Origin: SHVZ01 sp044223515
Lineage (GTDB): Bacteria > Pseudomonadota > Alphaproteobacteria > SHVZ01
Length of the DNA: 20,888 nt
NCBI GenBank assembly: GCA_044223515.1
Contig: JBGALV010000086.1
Location: 1 to 20,888, forward strand
Reading direction: 5' to 3'
The first letter of the stretch is position 1, and each line of letters begins with the position of its first letter. Under the pieces are notes generated by a model that saw only the letters and a program-made list of their open reading frames with translations, searched no databases and was not told the DNA's origin. The position numbers and the translations under genes were made by a program. Below are positions 1 through 6,928 of this stretch, piece by piece.

Positions 1-137
1 TGGTGATGCCGGGCGACAACATCGCGATGGAAGTGAAGCTGATCGCGCCGATCGCCATGGACGAGGGCCTGCGCTTCGCCATCCGCGAAGGCGGACGCAC
101 CGTCGGCGCCGGCGTCGTCGCCTCCATCATCGAATAG
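1..137 (+). CDS. tuf: Elongation factor Tu, C-terminal fragment (5' end outside window)
   Basis: The first complete codon is at position 3, and the frame reads 44 residues to a TAG at 135-137. The fragment contains the end of EF-Tu domain 3, including MPGDNIAMEVKLIAPIAM and the closing FAIREGGRTVGAGVV, which is close to invariant in bacterial EF-Tu. EF-Tu is the GTPase that delivers aminoacyl-tRNA to the ribosomal A site. Its place just before rpsJ is the usual str-S10 junction (rpsL-rpsG-fusA-tuf). No terminator is visible in the 38 bp before rpsJ, so read-through into the S10 block is likely. The G domain and start lie outside the window. Confidence 0.96.
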   Translation, partial: VMPGDNIAMEVKLIAPIAMDEGLRFAIREGGRTVGAGVVASIIE

Positions 138-175
138 TCAAGGACGTAGAGCGCGACGTAGCGCTGAGGACAGTC

Positions 176-484
176 ATGGACAGCCAAAACATCCGCATCC
201 GGCTCAAAGCCTTCGACCATCGGGTGCTGGACCAGTCGACGGGCGAGATCGTGAACACGGCGAGGCGGACCGGTGCGCGCGTGCGCGGACCGATCCCGCT
301 TCCGACCTTGATCGAGAAGTTCACGGTCAACCGCTCGCCGCACATCGACAAGAAGAGCCGCGAGCAGTTCGAGATCCGGACGCACAAGCGGCTCCTCGAC
401 ATCGTCGACCCGACGCCCCAGACCGTGGACGCGCTGATGAAGCTCGACCTCGCCGCGGGCGTCGACGTGGAGATCAAGCTGTAA
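176..484 (+). CDS. rpsJ: 30S ribosomal protein S10 (NusE)
   Basis: The 102-residue product matches the usual S10 length. It contains the conserved long-loop segment SPHIDKKSREQFE (residues 54-66) followed by RTHKR, and the N-terminal IRIRLKAFDHR strand. S10 sits in the 30S head; as NusE it also joins NusB in transcription antitermination and binds NusG, coupling ribosome and polymerase. The ATG at 176 is preceded by GAGGA about 6 bases upstream. It is the first gene of the S10 block, 38 bp after tuf and 12 bp before rplC. Nothing about the protein is unusual. Confidence 0.98.
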   Translation: MDSQNIRIRLKAFDHRVLDQSTGEIVNTARRTGARVRGPIPLPTLIEKFTVNRSPHIDKKSREQFEIRTHKRLLDIVDPTPQTVDALMKLDLAAGVDVEIKL

Positions 485-496
485 GGAACGCGGACC

Positions 497-1222
497 ATGG
501 CGGACTCCAAGCATCAGCGCGCCGGTCTCCTGGCCCAGAAGATCGGGATGACGCGCGTGCTCAACGATGACGGCGAGCACGTGCCCGTCACCGTGCTCCA
601 GATTGATCAGTGCCAGGTCGTGGCCGTGCGCACCGCCGAGAAGGACGGCTACACGGCAGTCCAGCTCGGCGTCGGCAAGGCCAAGGTCAAGAACGTGTCC
701 AAGCCCGTTCGCGGCCACTTCGCCAAGGCCAAGGTCGAGCCGAAGAAGAAGCTGGTCGAGTTCCGCGTCTCCGCGGACGCCCTGCTCGAGGTGGGCGCCG
801 AGATCTCGGCCGAGCACTTCGTCGTCGGCCAGTTCGTCGATGTGGTCGGCACCTCGATCGGCAAGGGGTTCGCGGGCGCGATGAAGCGCTGGAACTTCCG
901 CGGCCTCGAAGCCACCCACGGCGTCTCGGTCTCGCACCGCTCCCACGGTTCGACCGGCAACCGCCAGGATCCCGGCAAGACCTTCAAGGGCAAGAAGATG
1001 GCGGGTCACCTCGGTGACAAGCGCATCACGGTGCAGAGCCTGAAGGTCGCCTCGGTCGATGCCACCCGCGGCATCCTGATGATCCGCGGTGCCGTTCCCG
1101 GCGCCGAGGGCAACTGGGTGCTGGTGAAGGACGCCGCGAAGAAGAAGCAGCCGAAGGACATGAAGCTGCCGTACCCCGCCGCGCTCAAGTCCGCGGACGC
1201 CGCCCCGGCGGCGAAGGAATAG
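497..1222 (+). CDS. rplC: 50S ribosomal protein L3
   Basis: The product has 241 residues, longer than E. coli L3 (209) because of a short N-terminal addition and a lysine/alanine-rich C-terminal tail. The family pattern is clear: GLLAQKIGMTRV near the N-terminus (residues 10-21) and GNRQDPGKTFKGKKMAGHLG at 154-173. That second segment forms the extended loop reaching towards the peptidyl-transferase centre; its Q157 aligns with the glutamine that PrmB methylates in E. coli (family knowledge, not shown here). L3 starts 50S assembly by binding the 3' domain of 23S rRNA. AAGGA lies 9 bases before the ATG, and rplD begins 4 bases after the stop. Confidence 0.98.
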   Translation: MADSKHQRAGLLAQKIGMTRVLNDDGEHVPVTVLQIDQCQVVAVRTAEKDGYTAVQLGVGKAKVKNVSKPVRGHFAKAKVEPKKKLVEFRVSADALLEVGAEISAEHFVVGQFVDVVGTSIGKGFAGAMKRWNFRGLEATHGVSVSHRSHGSTGNRQDPGKTFKGKKMAGHLGDKRITVQSLKVASVDATRGILMIRGAVPGAEGNWVLVKDAAKKKQPKDMKLPYPAALKSADAAPAAKE

Positions 1223-1226
1223 GACC

Positions 1227-1847
1227 ATGAAGGTCAAAATCAAGAACCTCGAGGCCAAGGAAGTCGGCGAGATCGATCTCGCCGACGAGATCTTCGGCGT
1301 GAAGCCCCGGGCCGACCTGCTCGCCCGCGTGGTCAACTGGCAGCTCGCCAAGCGTCGGTCGGGCAACCACAAGACCAAGGGCATCAGCGACATCTCCGGC
1401 ACCACGAAGAAGCCGTTCGCCCAGAAGGGCGGCGGTCGCGCCCGCCAGGGCTCGCTGCGTTCGCCGCAGTTCCGCGGCGGTGCCCGCATCTTCGGGCCGG
1501 TCGTGCGCAGCCACGAGTTCGACCTGCCGAAGAAGGTCCGCAAGCTCGGCCTCAAGGCCGCGCTCTCGGCCAAGCAGGCCGACGGTAAGCTGGTGATCCT
1601 GGATGCGGCCGAGATCAAGGAAGGCAAGACCAAGCAGCTCGCCGAGCGGCTCGGCAAGCTCGGCCTCTCCTCGGTGCTCTTCATCGACGGCGAGAAGGTC
1701 AACGACCTCTTCGCCCGCGCCGCCCGCAACCTGCCGCACGTCGACGTGCTGCCGGAGCTCGGCGCCAACGTCTACGACATCCTCCGCCGGGACACGCTGG
1801 TCCTGACGAAGGCCGCCGTCGAGCGCCTGGAGGCGCGCCTGAAATGA
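1227..1847 (+). CDS. rplD: 50S ribosomal protein L4
   Basis: The 206-residue product has the L4 globular domain and the exit-tunnel loop, whose signature KKPFAQKGGGRARQGS occupies residues 61-76. L4 binds 23S rRNA domain I and lines the constriction of the nascent-chain tunnel together with L22. In gammaproteobacteria L4 also represses its own operon through the S10 leader; no such leader is visible within this window, and the region upstream of rpsJ is too short to carry one. The stop overlaps the rplW start by four bases (ATGA), which indicates translational coupling. Confidence 0.98.
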   Translation: MKVKIKNLEAKEVGEIDLADEIFGVKPRADLLARVVNWQLAKRRSGNHKTKGISDISGTTKKPFAQKGGGRARQGSLRSPQFRGGARIFGPVVRSHEFDLPKKVRKLGLKAALSAKQADGKLVILDAAEIKEGKTKQLAERLGKLGLSSVLFIDGEKVNDLFARAARNLPHVDVLPELGANVYDILRRDTLVLTKAAVERLEARLK

Positions 1848-2173
1848 GCATGCGCCCGCACAACGCCAAGCAGGTGAAGCTGAGCCGCGACGCGATGTAC
1901 GACATCGTGCGCCGCCCGATCATCACCGAGAAGGCGACCCGCCAGAGCGAGCACAACGTCGTCGTCTTCGAGGTGCCGCTGTCGGCCTCGAAGCCGGAGA
2001 TCAAGGTCGCGGTCGAGACGCTGTTCAACGTCAAGGTCAAGGCCGTGAACACCTCGATCGCGCGGGGCAAGGCCAAGATCTTCCGCGGCCGTCCCGGCAC
2101 GCGCAGCAACTGGAAGAAGGCGCTGGTGACCCTCGTCGAGGGCAACAGCATCGACGTCACCACCGGGCTCTGA
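1844..2173 (+). CDS. rplW: 50S ribosomal protein L23
   Basis: The 109-residue product carries the L23 signature RPIITEKAT at residues 24-32 and the FNVKVKAVNT strand at 61-70. L23 sits at the tunnel exit and is the docking point for trigger factor and SRP. The ATG at 1844 overlaps the rplD stop and has GGAGG at 1829-1833, ten bases upstream, which supports this start. It gives a 17-residue polar lead-in before the conserved MYDIVRRP. Internal ATGs at 1850 (third codon) and 1892 (codon 17) are possible alternatives; the latter would give a product closer to the common family length. Confidence 0.96.
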   Translation: MSMRPHNAKQVKLSRDAMYDIVRRPIITEKATRQSEHNVVVFEVPLSASKPEIKVAVETLFNVKVKAVNTSIARGKAKIFRGRPGTRSNWKKALVTLVEGNSIDVTTGL

Positions 2174-2186
2174 TCGGACAACAAAA

Positions 2187-3014
2187 ATGGCACTCAAGTC
2201 CTTTAAGCCGGTAACCCCGTCCACCCGCCAGCTGGTCCAGGTCGACCGCAGCGAGTTGTGGAAGGGCGCGCCGGTCAAGGCCCTGACCGAGGGCAAGCGC
2301 AAGAGCGGCGGCCGCAACAACTCCGGCCGCATCACCTCCTGGCGCAAGTCGGGCGGCCACAAGCAGCGCTATCGCGTCATCGACTTCAAGCGCCGCAAGT
2401 TCGACGTGGCGGCGACGGTCGAGCGGCTCGAGTACGATCCGAACCGGACGGCGTTCATCGCGCTGATCAAGTACTCGGACGGCGAGCAGGCCTACATCCT
2501 GGCCCCGCAGCGCCTCAAGGCCGGCGACCAGGTCGTGTCGGGCGCGAAGGCCGACATCAAGCCGGGCAACGCGCTGCTGCTGAAGAACATCCCGGTCGGC
2601 ACGATCGTTCACAACGTCGAGCTGAAGCCCGGCAAGGGCGGCCAGCTCGCGCGTTCGGCCGGCACCTACGTCCAGCTCGTCGGCCGCGACGCCGGCTTCG
2701 CGCTCCTGCGCCTCGCCTCCGGCGAGACCCGCATGGTGTCGTCGGAGTGCATGGCGACGATCGGCGCGGTGTCGAACCCGGACGAGCAGAACATCTCGAT
2801 CGGCAAGGCCGGCCGCAACCGCTGGCTCGGCGTGAAGCCGAGCGTCCGCGGCGTCGCCATGAACCCGATCGACCATCCGCACGGCGGCGGCGAAGGCCGC
2901 ACCTCGGGCGGTCGTCACCCGGTCACGCCTTGGGGCAAGGGCACCAAGGGCACGAAGACGCGCAACAACAAGCGGACCGATCAGTTCATCGTCCGCCGCC
3001 GTAACGCGAAGTAA
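2187..3014 (+). CDS. rplB: 50S ribosomal protein L2
   Basis: The 275-residue product has the two L2 RNA-binding domains and the near-invariant NPIDHPHGGGEGR segment starting at residue 226. H230 there corresponds to E. coli His229, a residue linked to peptidyl-transferase activity and subunit association. The N-terminal SGGRNNSGRITSWRKSGGHK motif (around residues 39-58) is also typical. L2 is a primary 23S rRNA-binding protein needed for joining the 30S and 50S subunits. The ATG follows rplW by 13 bp, and rpsS follows after 10 bp. Confidence 0.98.
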   Translation: MALKSFKPVTPSTRQLVQVDRSELWKGAPVKALTEGKRKSGGRNNSGRITSWRKSGGHKQRYRVIDFKRRKFDVAATVERLEYDPNRTAFIALIKYSDGEQAYILAPQRLKAGDQVVSGAKADIKPGNALLLKNIPVGTIVHNVELKPGKGGQLARSAGTYVQLVGRDAGFALLRLASGETRMVSSECMATIGAVSNPDEQNISIGKAGRNRWLGVKPSVRGVAMNPIDHPHGGGEGRTSGGRHPVTPWGKGTKGTKTRNNKRTDQFIVRRRNAK

Positions 3015-3020
3015 GGAGGT
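3013..3020 (+). promoter_or_regulatory. Full-length Shine-Dalgarno sequence for the TTG start of rpsS
   Basis: AAGGAGGT, fully complementary to the 3' end of 16S rRNA, overlaps the rplB stop codon region (TAAGGAGGT) and ends four bases before the TTG at 3025. No ATG or GTG lies in frame nearby, and the conserved S19 N-terminus TRSVWKGPF begins directly after the TTG, so this site fixes the start. Confidence 0.85.
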
Positions 3021-3024
3021 CGAT

Positions 3025-3303
3025 TTGACCCGCTCTGTCTGGAAGGGCCCGTTCGTCGACGGTTATCTGCTGAAGAAGGCGGATAAGACGCGCGCGTCCG
3101 GCCGAAACGAGGTCATCAAGATCTTCGCGCGGCGGTCCACGATCCTGCCGCAGTTCGTCGGTCTGACCTTCGGCGTCTACAACGGCCACAAGTTCATCCC
3201 GGTGCTCGTCACCGAGAACATGGTCGGCCACAAGTTCGGCGAGTTCTCGCCGACCCGTACCTTCCACGGACACTCGTCCGACAAGAAGGCGAAGAGGGCT
3301 TAA
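3025..3303 (+). CDS. rpsS: 30S ribosomal protein S19 (TTG start)
   Basis: The 92-residue product is the normal S19 length and begins MTRSVWKGPFVDGYLLKKA, with KIFARRSTILPQFVG and GHKFGEFSPTRTFHGH further along. S19 forms a complex with S13 in the 30S head near the A-site tRNA. The start is a TTG preceded by a perfect AAGGAGGT, so a rare start codon is paired with a maximal ribosome-binding site. No other start would preserve the conserved N-terminus. rplV begins 5 bp downstream. Confidence 0.97.
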   Translation: MTRSVWKGPFVDGYLLKKADKTRASGRNEVIKIFARRSTILPQFVGLTFGVYNGHKFIPVLVTENMVGHKFGEFSPTRTFHGHSSDKKAKRA

Positions 3304-3308
3304 GCGCC

Positions 3309-3689
3309 ATGAGCAAGAAGAAGGCCGAGCGCAGGGTGGCCGAGACCGAGGCGATGGCTGTGCTGCGGAACCTCCGCACCAGCCCGCGCAAGCTGAACCT
3401 GGTGGCGGAGTCGATCCGCGGCCTCGGTGCAGCGACCGCGCTCTCGCAGCTCGCAGTCAACAAGCGCCGCGTCGCTCAGCACGTCCGCAAGGCCCTGCAG
3501 TCCGCGATCGCGAACGCCGAGAACAACCACCAGCTCGACGTCGATCGCCTCTACGTGAAGGAAGCGAGCGTGGGCAAGGGTCTGGTGATGCGGCGGTTCC
3601 ATCCGCGTGCCCGCGGGCGCGCGTCGGGCATCGTGAAGCCGTTCAGCCATATCGTGATCATCGTCGGCGAGAAGGCGGAGGCAGCCTGA
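3309..3689 (+). CDS. rplV: 50S ribosomal protein L22
   Basis: The 126-residue product carries the L22 helix TSPRKLNLVAESIRG (residues 24-38) and the beta-hairpin tip GLVMRRFHPRARGRAS (91-106), which reaches into the exit tunnel opposite L4 and is the classic site of macrolide-resistance changes. The tip looks wild type. Typical N-terminal sequence in many bacteria is shorter; here about 14 charged residues precede the core. The TGA overlaps the rpsC ATG by one base (TGATG), consistent with coupled translation. Confidence 0.98.
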   Translation: MSKKKAERRVAETEAMAVLRNLRTSPRKLNLVAESIRGLGAATALSQLAVNKRRVAQHVRKALQSAIANAENNHQLDVDRLYVKEASVGKGLVMRRFHPRARGRASGIVKPFSHIVIIVGEKAEAA

Positions 3690-4402
3690 TGGGCCAGAAA
3701 GTCAATCCGATCGGCCTCCGGGTCGGCATCAATCGCACCTGGGATTCGCGCTGGTTCGCGTCCAAGGACTACGCCGACCTCCTCCACGAGGACCTGAAGC
3801 TCCGCGCGTACCTGCATGAGCGCCTGGTGCAGGCCGGCTGCAGCCGCGTGGTGATCGAACGCCCGGCGAAGAAGGCGCGCGTCACCATCCACTCGGCCCG
3901 CCCGGGCGTCGTCATCGGCAAGAAGGGCGCGGACATCGAGAAGCTGCGCGCCGACCTCGCCAAGATGACCGGCGGCGAAGTCGCCCTGAACATCATCGAG
4001 ATCCGCAAGCCGGAGATCGAAGCGAAGCTGGTTGCCGAGGGCATCGCCCAGCAGCTCGAGCGTCGCGTCGCCTTCCGTCGCGCGATGAAGCGCGCCGTGC
4101 AGTCGGCGATGCGTCTCGGCGCGCTCGGCATTCGTATCAACTGCTCGGGCCGCCTCGGCGGCGCCGAGATCGCGCGCATGGAGTGGTATCGCGAAGGCCG
4201 CGTGCCCCTGCACACCCTCCGCGCCGACGTCGATTACGGCCAGGCGACGGCCAAGACCACCTACGGCACCTGCGGCGTGAAGGTCTGGGTGTTCAAGGGC
4301 GAGATCCTGGCGCACGACCCGATGGCCCAGGACAAGCGTCTGGCCGAGCAGCAGCAGCAGATGGGCCGCTCGACCTCGCGTACCGGAGATGCCGCGTCAT
4401 GA
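3689..4402 (+). CDS. rpsC: 30S ribosomal protein S3
   Basis: The 237-residue product begins with the characteristic MGQKVNPIGLRVGINRTWDSRW. It has a type II KH domain with the GKKG loop at residues 77-80, followed by the S3 C-terminal domain (GRLGGAEIARMEWYREGRVPLHTLRADVD region, beginning near residue 155). S3 helps form the mRNA entry channel and its helicase function with S4 and S5. The last 20 or so residues form a glutamine-rich tail. The stop overlaps the rplP start by four bases. Confidence 0.98.
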   Translation: MGQKVNPIGLRVGINRTWDSRWFASKDYADLLHEDLKLRAYLHERLVQAGCSRVVIERPAKKARVTIHSARPGVVIGKKGADIEKLRADLAKMTGGEVALNIIEIRKPEIEAKLVAEGIAQQLERRVAFRRAMKRAVQSAMRLGALGIRINCSGRLGGAEIARMEWYREGRVPLHTLRADVDYGQATAKTTYGTCGVKVWVFKGEILAHDPMAQDKRLAEQQQQMGRSTSRTGDAAS

Positions 4403-4818
4403 TGTCGCCGAAGCGGACCAAGTACCGCAAGGCCCATAAGGGCCGTATCAAGGGCACCGCGAAGGGCGCGACCGCGCTCAACTTCGGCTCCTACGGCCTC
4501 AAGGCCGTCGAGCCGGAGCGCGTCACCGCCCGCCAGATCGAAGCCGCCCGCCGGGCGATCACCCGCCACCTGAAGCGGTCGGGCCGTCTCTGGATCCGGG
4601 TCTTCCCGGACGTGCCGGTCTCGACGAAGCCGGCCGAAGTCCGCATGGGCTCCGGCAAGGGCGCTCCCGAGTACTGGGTGGTCCGCGTGAAGCCGGGCCG
4701 GATCATGTTCGAGGTCGACGGCGTGCCGCGCGAGCTGGCCGCCCGGGCCTTCGAGCTGGCCGCGGCGAAGCTGCCGATCAAGACCCGTTTCGTCGCTCGT
4801 CTCGGAATGGAGGGTTAG
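4399..4818 (+). CDS. rplP: 50S ribosomal protein L16
   Basis: I place the start at the ATG overlapping the rpsC stop (ATGA), giving 139 residues beginning MMSPKRTKYRKAHKGR, which aligns with the family's usual MLSPKRTK start. The next ATG, at 4402, would remove only one residue. Conserved parts include ERVTARQIEAARRA (40-53) and KPAEVRMGSGKG (77-88). R82 corresponds to the arginine that is hydroxylated in E. coli L16. L16 contacts the A-site tRNA elbow and completes the peptidyl-transferase region. The frame stays open upstream, but that stretch overlaps rpsC and is not L16. Confidence 0.97.
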   Translation: MMSPKRTKYRKAHKGRIKGTAKGATALNFGSYGLKAVEPERVTARQIEAARRAITRHLKRSGRLWIRVFPDVPVSTKPAEVRMGSGKGAPEYWVVRVKPGRIMFEVDGVPRELAARAFELAAAKLPIKTRFVARLGMEG

Positions 4819-4821
4819 GCG

Positions 4822-5019
4822 ATGGATGCCGCCGATCTCAACACCAAGTCCGCCGACGAGCTGAAGCAGATGCTGGGCGACCTCAAGAAGGAGCAGTTCA
4901 ACCTGCGCTTCCAGAGGGCGAGTGGCCAGCTTGAGAACACCGCGCGCGTGCGGGTGGTTCGTCGCGACATCGCGCGGATCAAGACCGTCATGCACGCCAA
5001 GGCCCCTAAGGCCGGTTGA
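4822..5019 (+). CDS. rpmC: 50S ribosomal protein L29
   Basis: The 65-residue product is the right size for L29 and shows its two-helix pattern: a first helix with ADELKQMLGDLKKEQFNLRFQ (residues 11-31) and a second with NTARVRVVRRDIARIKTVM (39-57). L29 lies beside L23 at the exit tunnel. The start is 3 bp after the rplP stop, and rpsQ follows after 10 bp. Confidence 0.97.
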   Translation: MDAADLNTKSADELKQMLGDLKKEQFNLRFQRASGQLENTARVRVVRRDIARIKTVMHAKAPKAG

Positions 5020-5029
5020 GGAGCTGAAG

Positions 5030-5284
5030 ATGCCCAGGCGAGTCCTGCAGGGTCGGGTTACGAGCGACAAGACCAACAAGACCGTAACGGTCCTGGTCGA
5101 GCGCCGCGTCATGCACCCGCTCTACAAGAAGTTCATCACGCGTTCGAAGAAGTACCACGCGCATGACGAGGAGAACCGCTGCAAGGTCGGCGATCTCGTC
5201 AAGATCCGGGAGTGTTCCCCGATCTCGAAGACCAAGCGCTGGGAAGTGATCTCCGAGGCGCAAGCCTCCGGATCTGCGGACTGA
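5030..5284 (+). CDS. rpsQ: 30S ribosomal protein S17
   Basis: The ATG at 5030 gives 84 residues beginning MPRRVLQGRVTSDKTNKTVTV, the S17 OB-fold start. It is preceded by GAGGAGCTGAAG, so this start is preferred over earlier codons inside rpmC. GDLVKIRECSPISKTKRW (54-71) is the S17 signature. S17 is an early-binding protein of the 30S body that contacts helix 11 of 16S rRNA. It ends the S10 block; rplN starts 16 bp later with no terminator, so the S10 and spc blocks read as one unit. Confidence 0.97.
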   Translation: MPRRVLQGRVTSDKTNKTVTVLVERRVMHPLYKKFITRSKKYHAHDEENRCKVGDLVKIRECSPISKTKRWEVISEAQASGSAD

Positions 5285-5300
5285 AGGCGGAGCCCCAGCC

Positions 5301-5669
5301 ATGATCCAGGTAGAATCGCATCTCGAGGTCGCCGACAATTCCGGCGCGCGTCGGGTGATGTGCATCAAGGTGCTGGGCGGCTCGCGCCGTCGCTTCGCCT
5401 CGGTGGGTGACATCATCGTCGTCTCCGTCAAGGAGGCGATCCCGCGCGGCCGCGTGAAGAAGGGCGACGTGCACAAGGCGGTCATCGTCCGTACGGCGAA
5501 GGAAGTTCGCCGTGTCGACGGCAGCGCCATCCGCTTCGACCGCAATGCCGCCGTCCTCATCAACAAGGACGGCGAGCCGATCGGGACCCGTATCTTCGGA
5601 CCGGTGACCCGCGAGCTGCGCGCGAAGAAGTTCATGAAGATCGTCAGCCTGGCTCCGGAGGTGCTCTAA
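5301..5669 (+). CDS. rplN: 50S ribosomal protein L14
   Basis: The 122-residue product is the standard L14 length and starts MIQVESHLEVADNSGARR. The signature RFDRNAAVLINKDGEPIGTR runs from residue 78 and is followed by IFGPVTRELR. L14 binds 23S rRNA near L19, helps form intersubunit bridges, and is the docking site of the silencing factor RsfS (family knowledge). A GGAG lies 9 bases upstream of the ATG. rplX begins 3 bp after the stop. Confidence 0.98.
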   Translation: MIQVESHLEVADNSGARRVMCIKVLGGSRRRFASVGDIIVVSVKEAIPRGRVKKGDVHKAVIVRTAKEVRRVDGSAIRFDRNAAVLINKDGEPIGTRIFGPVTRELRAKKFMKIVSLAPEVL

Positions 5670-5672
5670 GCC

Positions 5673-5996
5673 ATGGCCGAAAAGTTCAAGATCAAGAAGG
5701 GCGACCAGGTGGTCGTCACCACCGGCCGCGACAAGGGCAAGAAGGGCGAGGTTCTCCGCGTGATCCGCGAGACCCGCCGCGTGGTCGTCGGCGGCGCCAA
5801 CGTCGCCAAGCGCCACACGCGCCCGGCGCCGGGCAACCCGGGCGGCATCGTCGACAAGGAGATGTCGATCGACATCTCCAATGTCGCCCTCGTCGATCCG
5901 AAGAGCGGCGAGGCGACGCGTGTCGGCTTCCGTACCCTCGATGACGGCCGCAAGGTCCGCTTCGCCAAGCGGTCCGGCGAAGTCATCGATCTGTGA
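5673..5996 (+). CDS. rplX: 50S ribosomal protein L24
   Basis: The 107-residue product has an N-terminal KOW motif (IKKGDQVVVTTGRDKGKKGEV, starting at residue 7) and the downstream KRHTRP element. L24 is one of two assembly-initiator proteins and binds the 5' domain of 23S rRNA. Length and sequence are ordinary. It is 14 bp upstream of rplE. Confidence 0.97.
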   Translation: MAEKFKIKKGDQVVVTTGRDKGKKGEVLRVIRETRRVVVGGANVAKRHTRPAPGNPGGIVDKEMSIDISNVALVDPKSGEATRVGFRTLDDGRKVRFAKRSGEVIDL

Positions 5997-6010
5997 TGAG
6001 GACGTAGAAG

Positions 6011-6553
6011 ATGGCCACGCGTCTCAAGAAGCAATACGACGACAAGGTGCGCACCGACCTCACGAAGGAGTTCGGCTACAAGAACCCGATGCAGGTTCCG
6101 CGCCTCGAGAAGATCGTCATCAACATGGGCGTCGGCGAGGCGGTCAACGACTCGAAGAAGATCCAGGCCGCCGCCGACGAGCTGACCCGCATCGCCGGCC
6201 AGAAGCCGGTGATCACGAAGTCGAAGAAGTCGATCGCCGTCTACAAGCTCCGCGAGGGGCAGGCGATCGGCGTCAAGGTGACTCTGCGTGCGGACCGCAT
6301 GTACGAGTTCCTGGACCGTCTGGTGACGATCGCGCTTCCGCGCGTCCGCGACTTCCGCGGGCTCAACGGCAAGAGCTTCGACGGTCGCGGCAACTACGCG
6401 CTCGGTCTCAAGGAGCAGATCGTGTTCCCCGAGATCGACTTCGACAAGGTCGACGAGGTCCGCGGCATGGACATCGTGATCTGCACGAGCGCCAAGACCG
6501 ACAAGGAGGCCAAGGCCCTGCTCAAGGGTTTTGACCTGCCGTTCTACAACTGA
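6011..6553 (+). CDS. rplE: 50S ribosomal protein L5
   Basis: The 180-residue product has the L5 signature PRLEKIVINMGVGEA at residues 30-44 and the P-site loop region ending RDFRGLNGKSFDGRGNY. L5 binds 5S rRNA with L18 and contacts S13 across the subunit interface. Downstream is a 52 bp gap before rpsN, the widest gap inside the spc block, which holds an inverted repeat next to the rpsN ribosome-binding site. Confidence 0.98.
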   Translation: MATRLKKQYDDKVRTDLTKEFGYKNPMQVPRLEKIVINMGVGEAVNDSKKIQAAADELTRIAGQKPVITKSKKSIAVYKLREGQAIGVKVTLRADRMYEFLDRLVTIALPRVRDFRGLNGKSFDGRGNYALGLKEQIVFPEIDFDKVDEVRGMDIVICTSAKTDKEAKALLKGFDLPFYN

Positions 6554-6560
6554 GTTTTTA

Positions 6561-6595
6561 GACGATCTGCACGTAACCAACCGTAAGGGATCGTC
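6561..6595 (+). promoter_or_regulatory. Inverted repeat abutting the rpsN Shine-Dalgarno
   Basis: GACGATC at 6561-6567 is perfectly complementary to GATCGTC at 6589-6595, which would give a 7 bp stem with a 21-nt loop. The 3' arm ends immediately before the GGAGG at 6596-6600 that serves rpsN. No run of T follows, so it does not look like a terminator. It could be an RNA element affecting rpsN translation or mRNA processing; that function is inference only, and a 7 bp stem can occur by chance. Confidence 0.4.
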
Positions 6596-6605
6596 GGAGG
6601 ACAAG

Positions 6606-6911
6606 ATGGCTAAGACCAGCGCGATCGAGCGTAACAAGCGTCGCCGCAAGCTGACCAAGCAGTATGCGGGCAAGCGCGCCAAGCTGAAGGCGATCACCCA
6701 GGACCAGTCGGTTCCGATGGAAGAGCGCTTCGCCGCCCAGATCAAGCTCAACGAGCTGCCGCGTAATTCTTCCAAGACGCGCATCCGCAACCGCTGCGAG
6801 CTCTCGGGAAGGCCGCGCGCCTTCTATCGGAAGTTCAAGCTGTCGCGCATCGCGATCCGTGATCTGGCCTCGAACGGTCAGATCCCCGGCATGACGAAGT
6901 CGAGCTGGTAG
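6606..6911 (+). CDS. rpsN: 30S ribosomal protein S14, zinc-free long form
   Basis: The ATG at 6606 gives 101 residues beginning MAKTSAIERNKRRRKL, preceded by GGAGG five bases upstream. This is the long S14 form: it lacks the two CxxC pairs of the short zinc-ribbon form, keeping only the single cysteine in RNRCELSGRPRAFYRKF. The C-terminus, GQIPGMTKSSW, is typical. S14 is a late-assembling protein of the 30S head. The frame is open further upstream, but those codons overlap rplE and its spacer and are not conserved S14 sequence. Confidence 0.97.
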   Translation: MAKTSAIERNKRRRKLTKQYAGKRAKLKAITQDQSVPMEERFAAQIKLNELPRNSSKTRIRNRCELSGRPRAFYRKFKLSRIAIRDLASNGQIPGMTKSSW

Positions 6912-6928
6912 GAAGAAGGTAGACCACT

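Noticed and set aside
150..165. A small inverted repeat (AGCGC with GCGCT) between tuf and rpsJ
   Set aside because: A five-pair stem without a T-run is too weak to support either a terminator or an L4-type leader.
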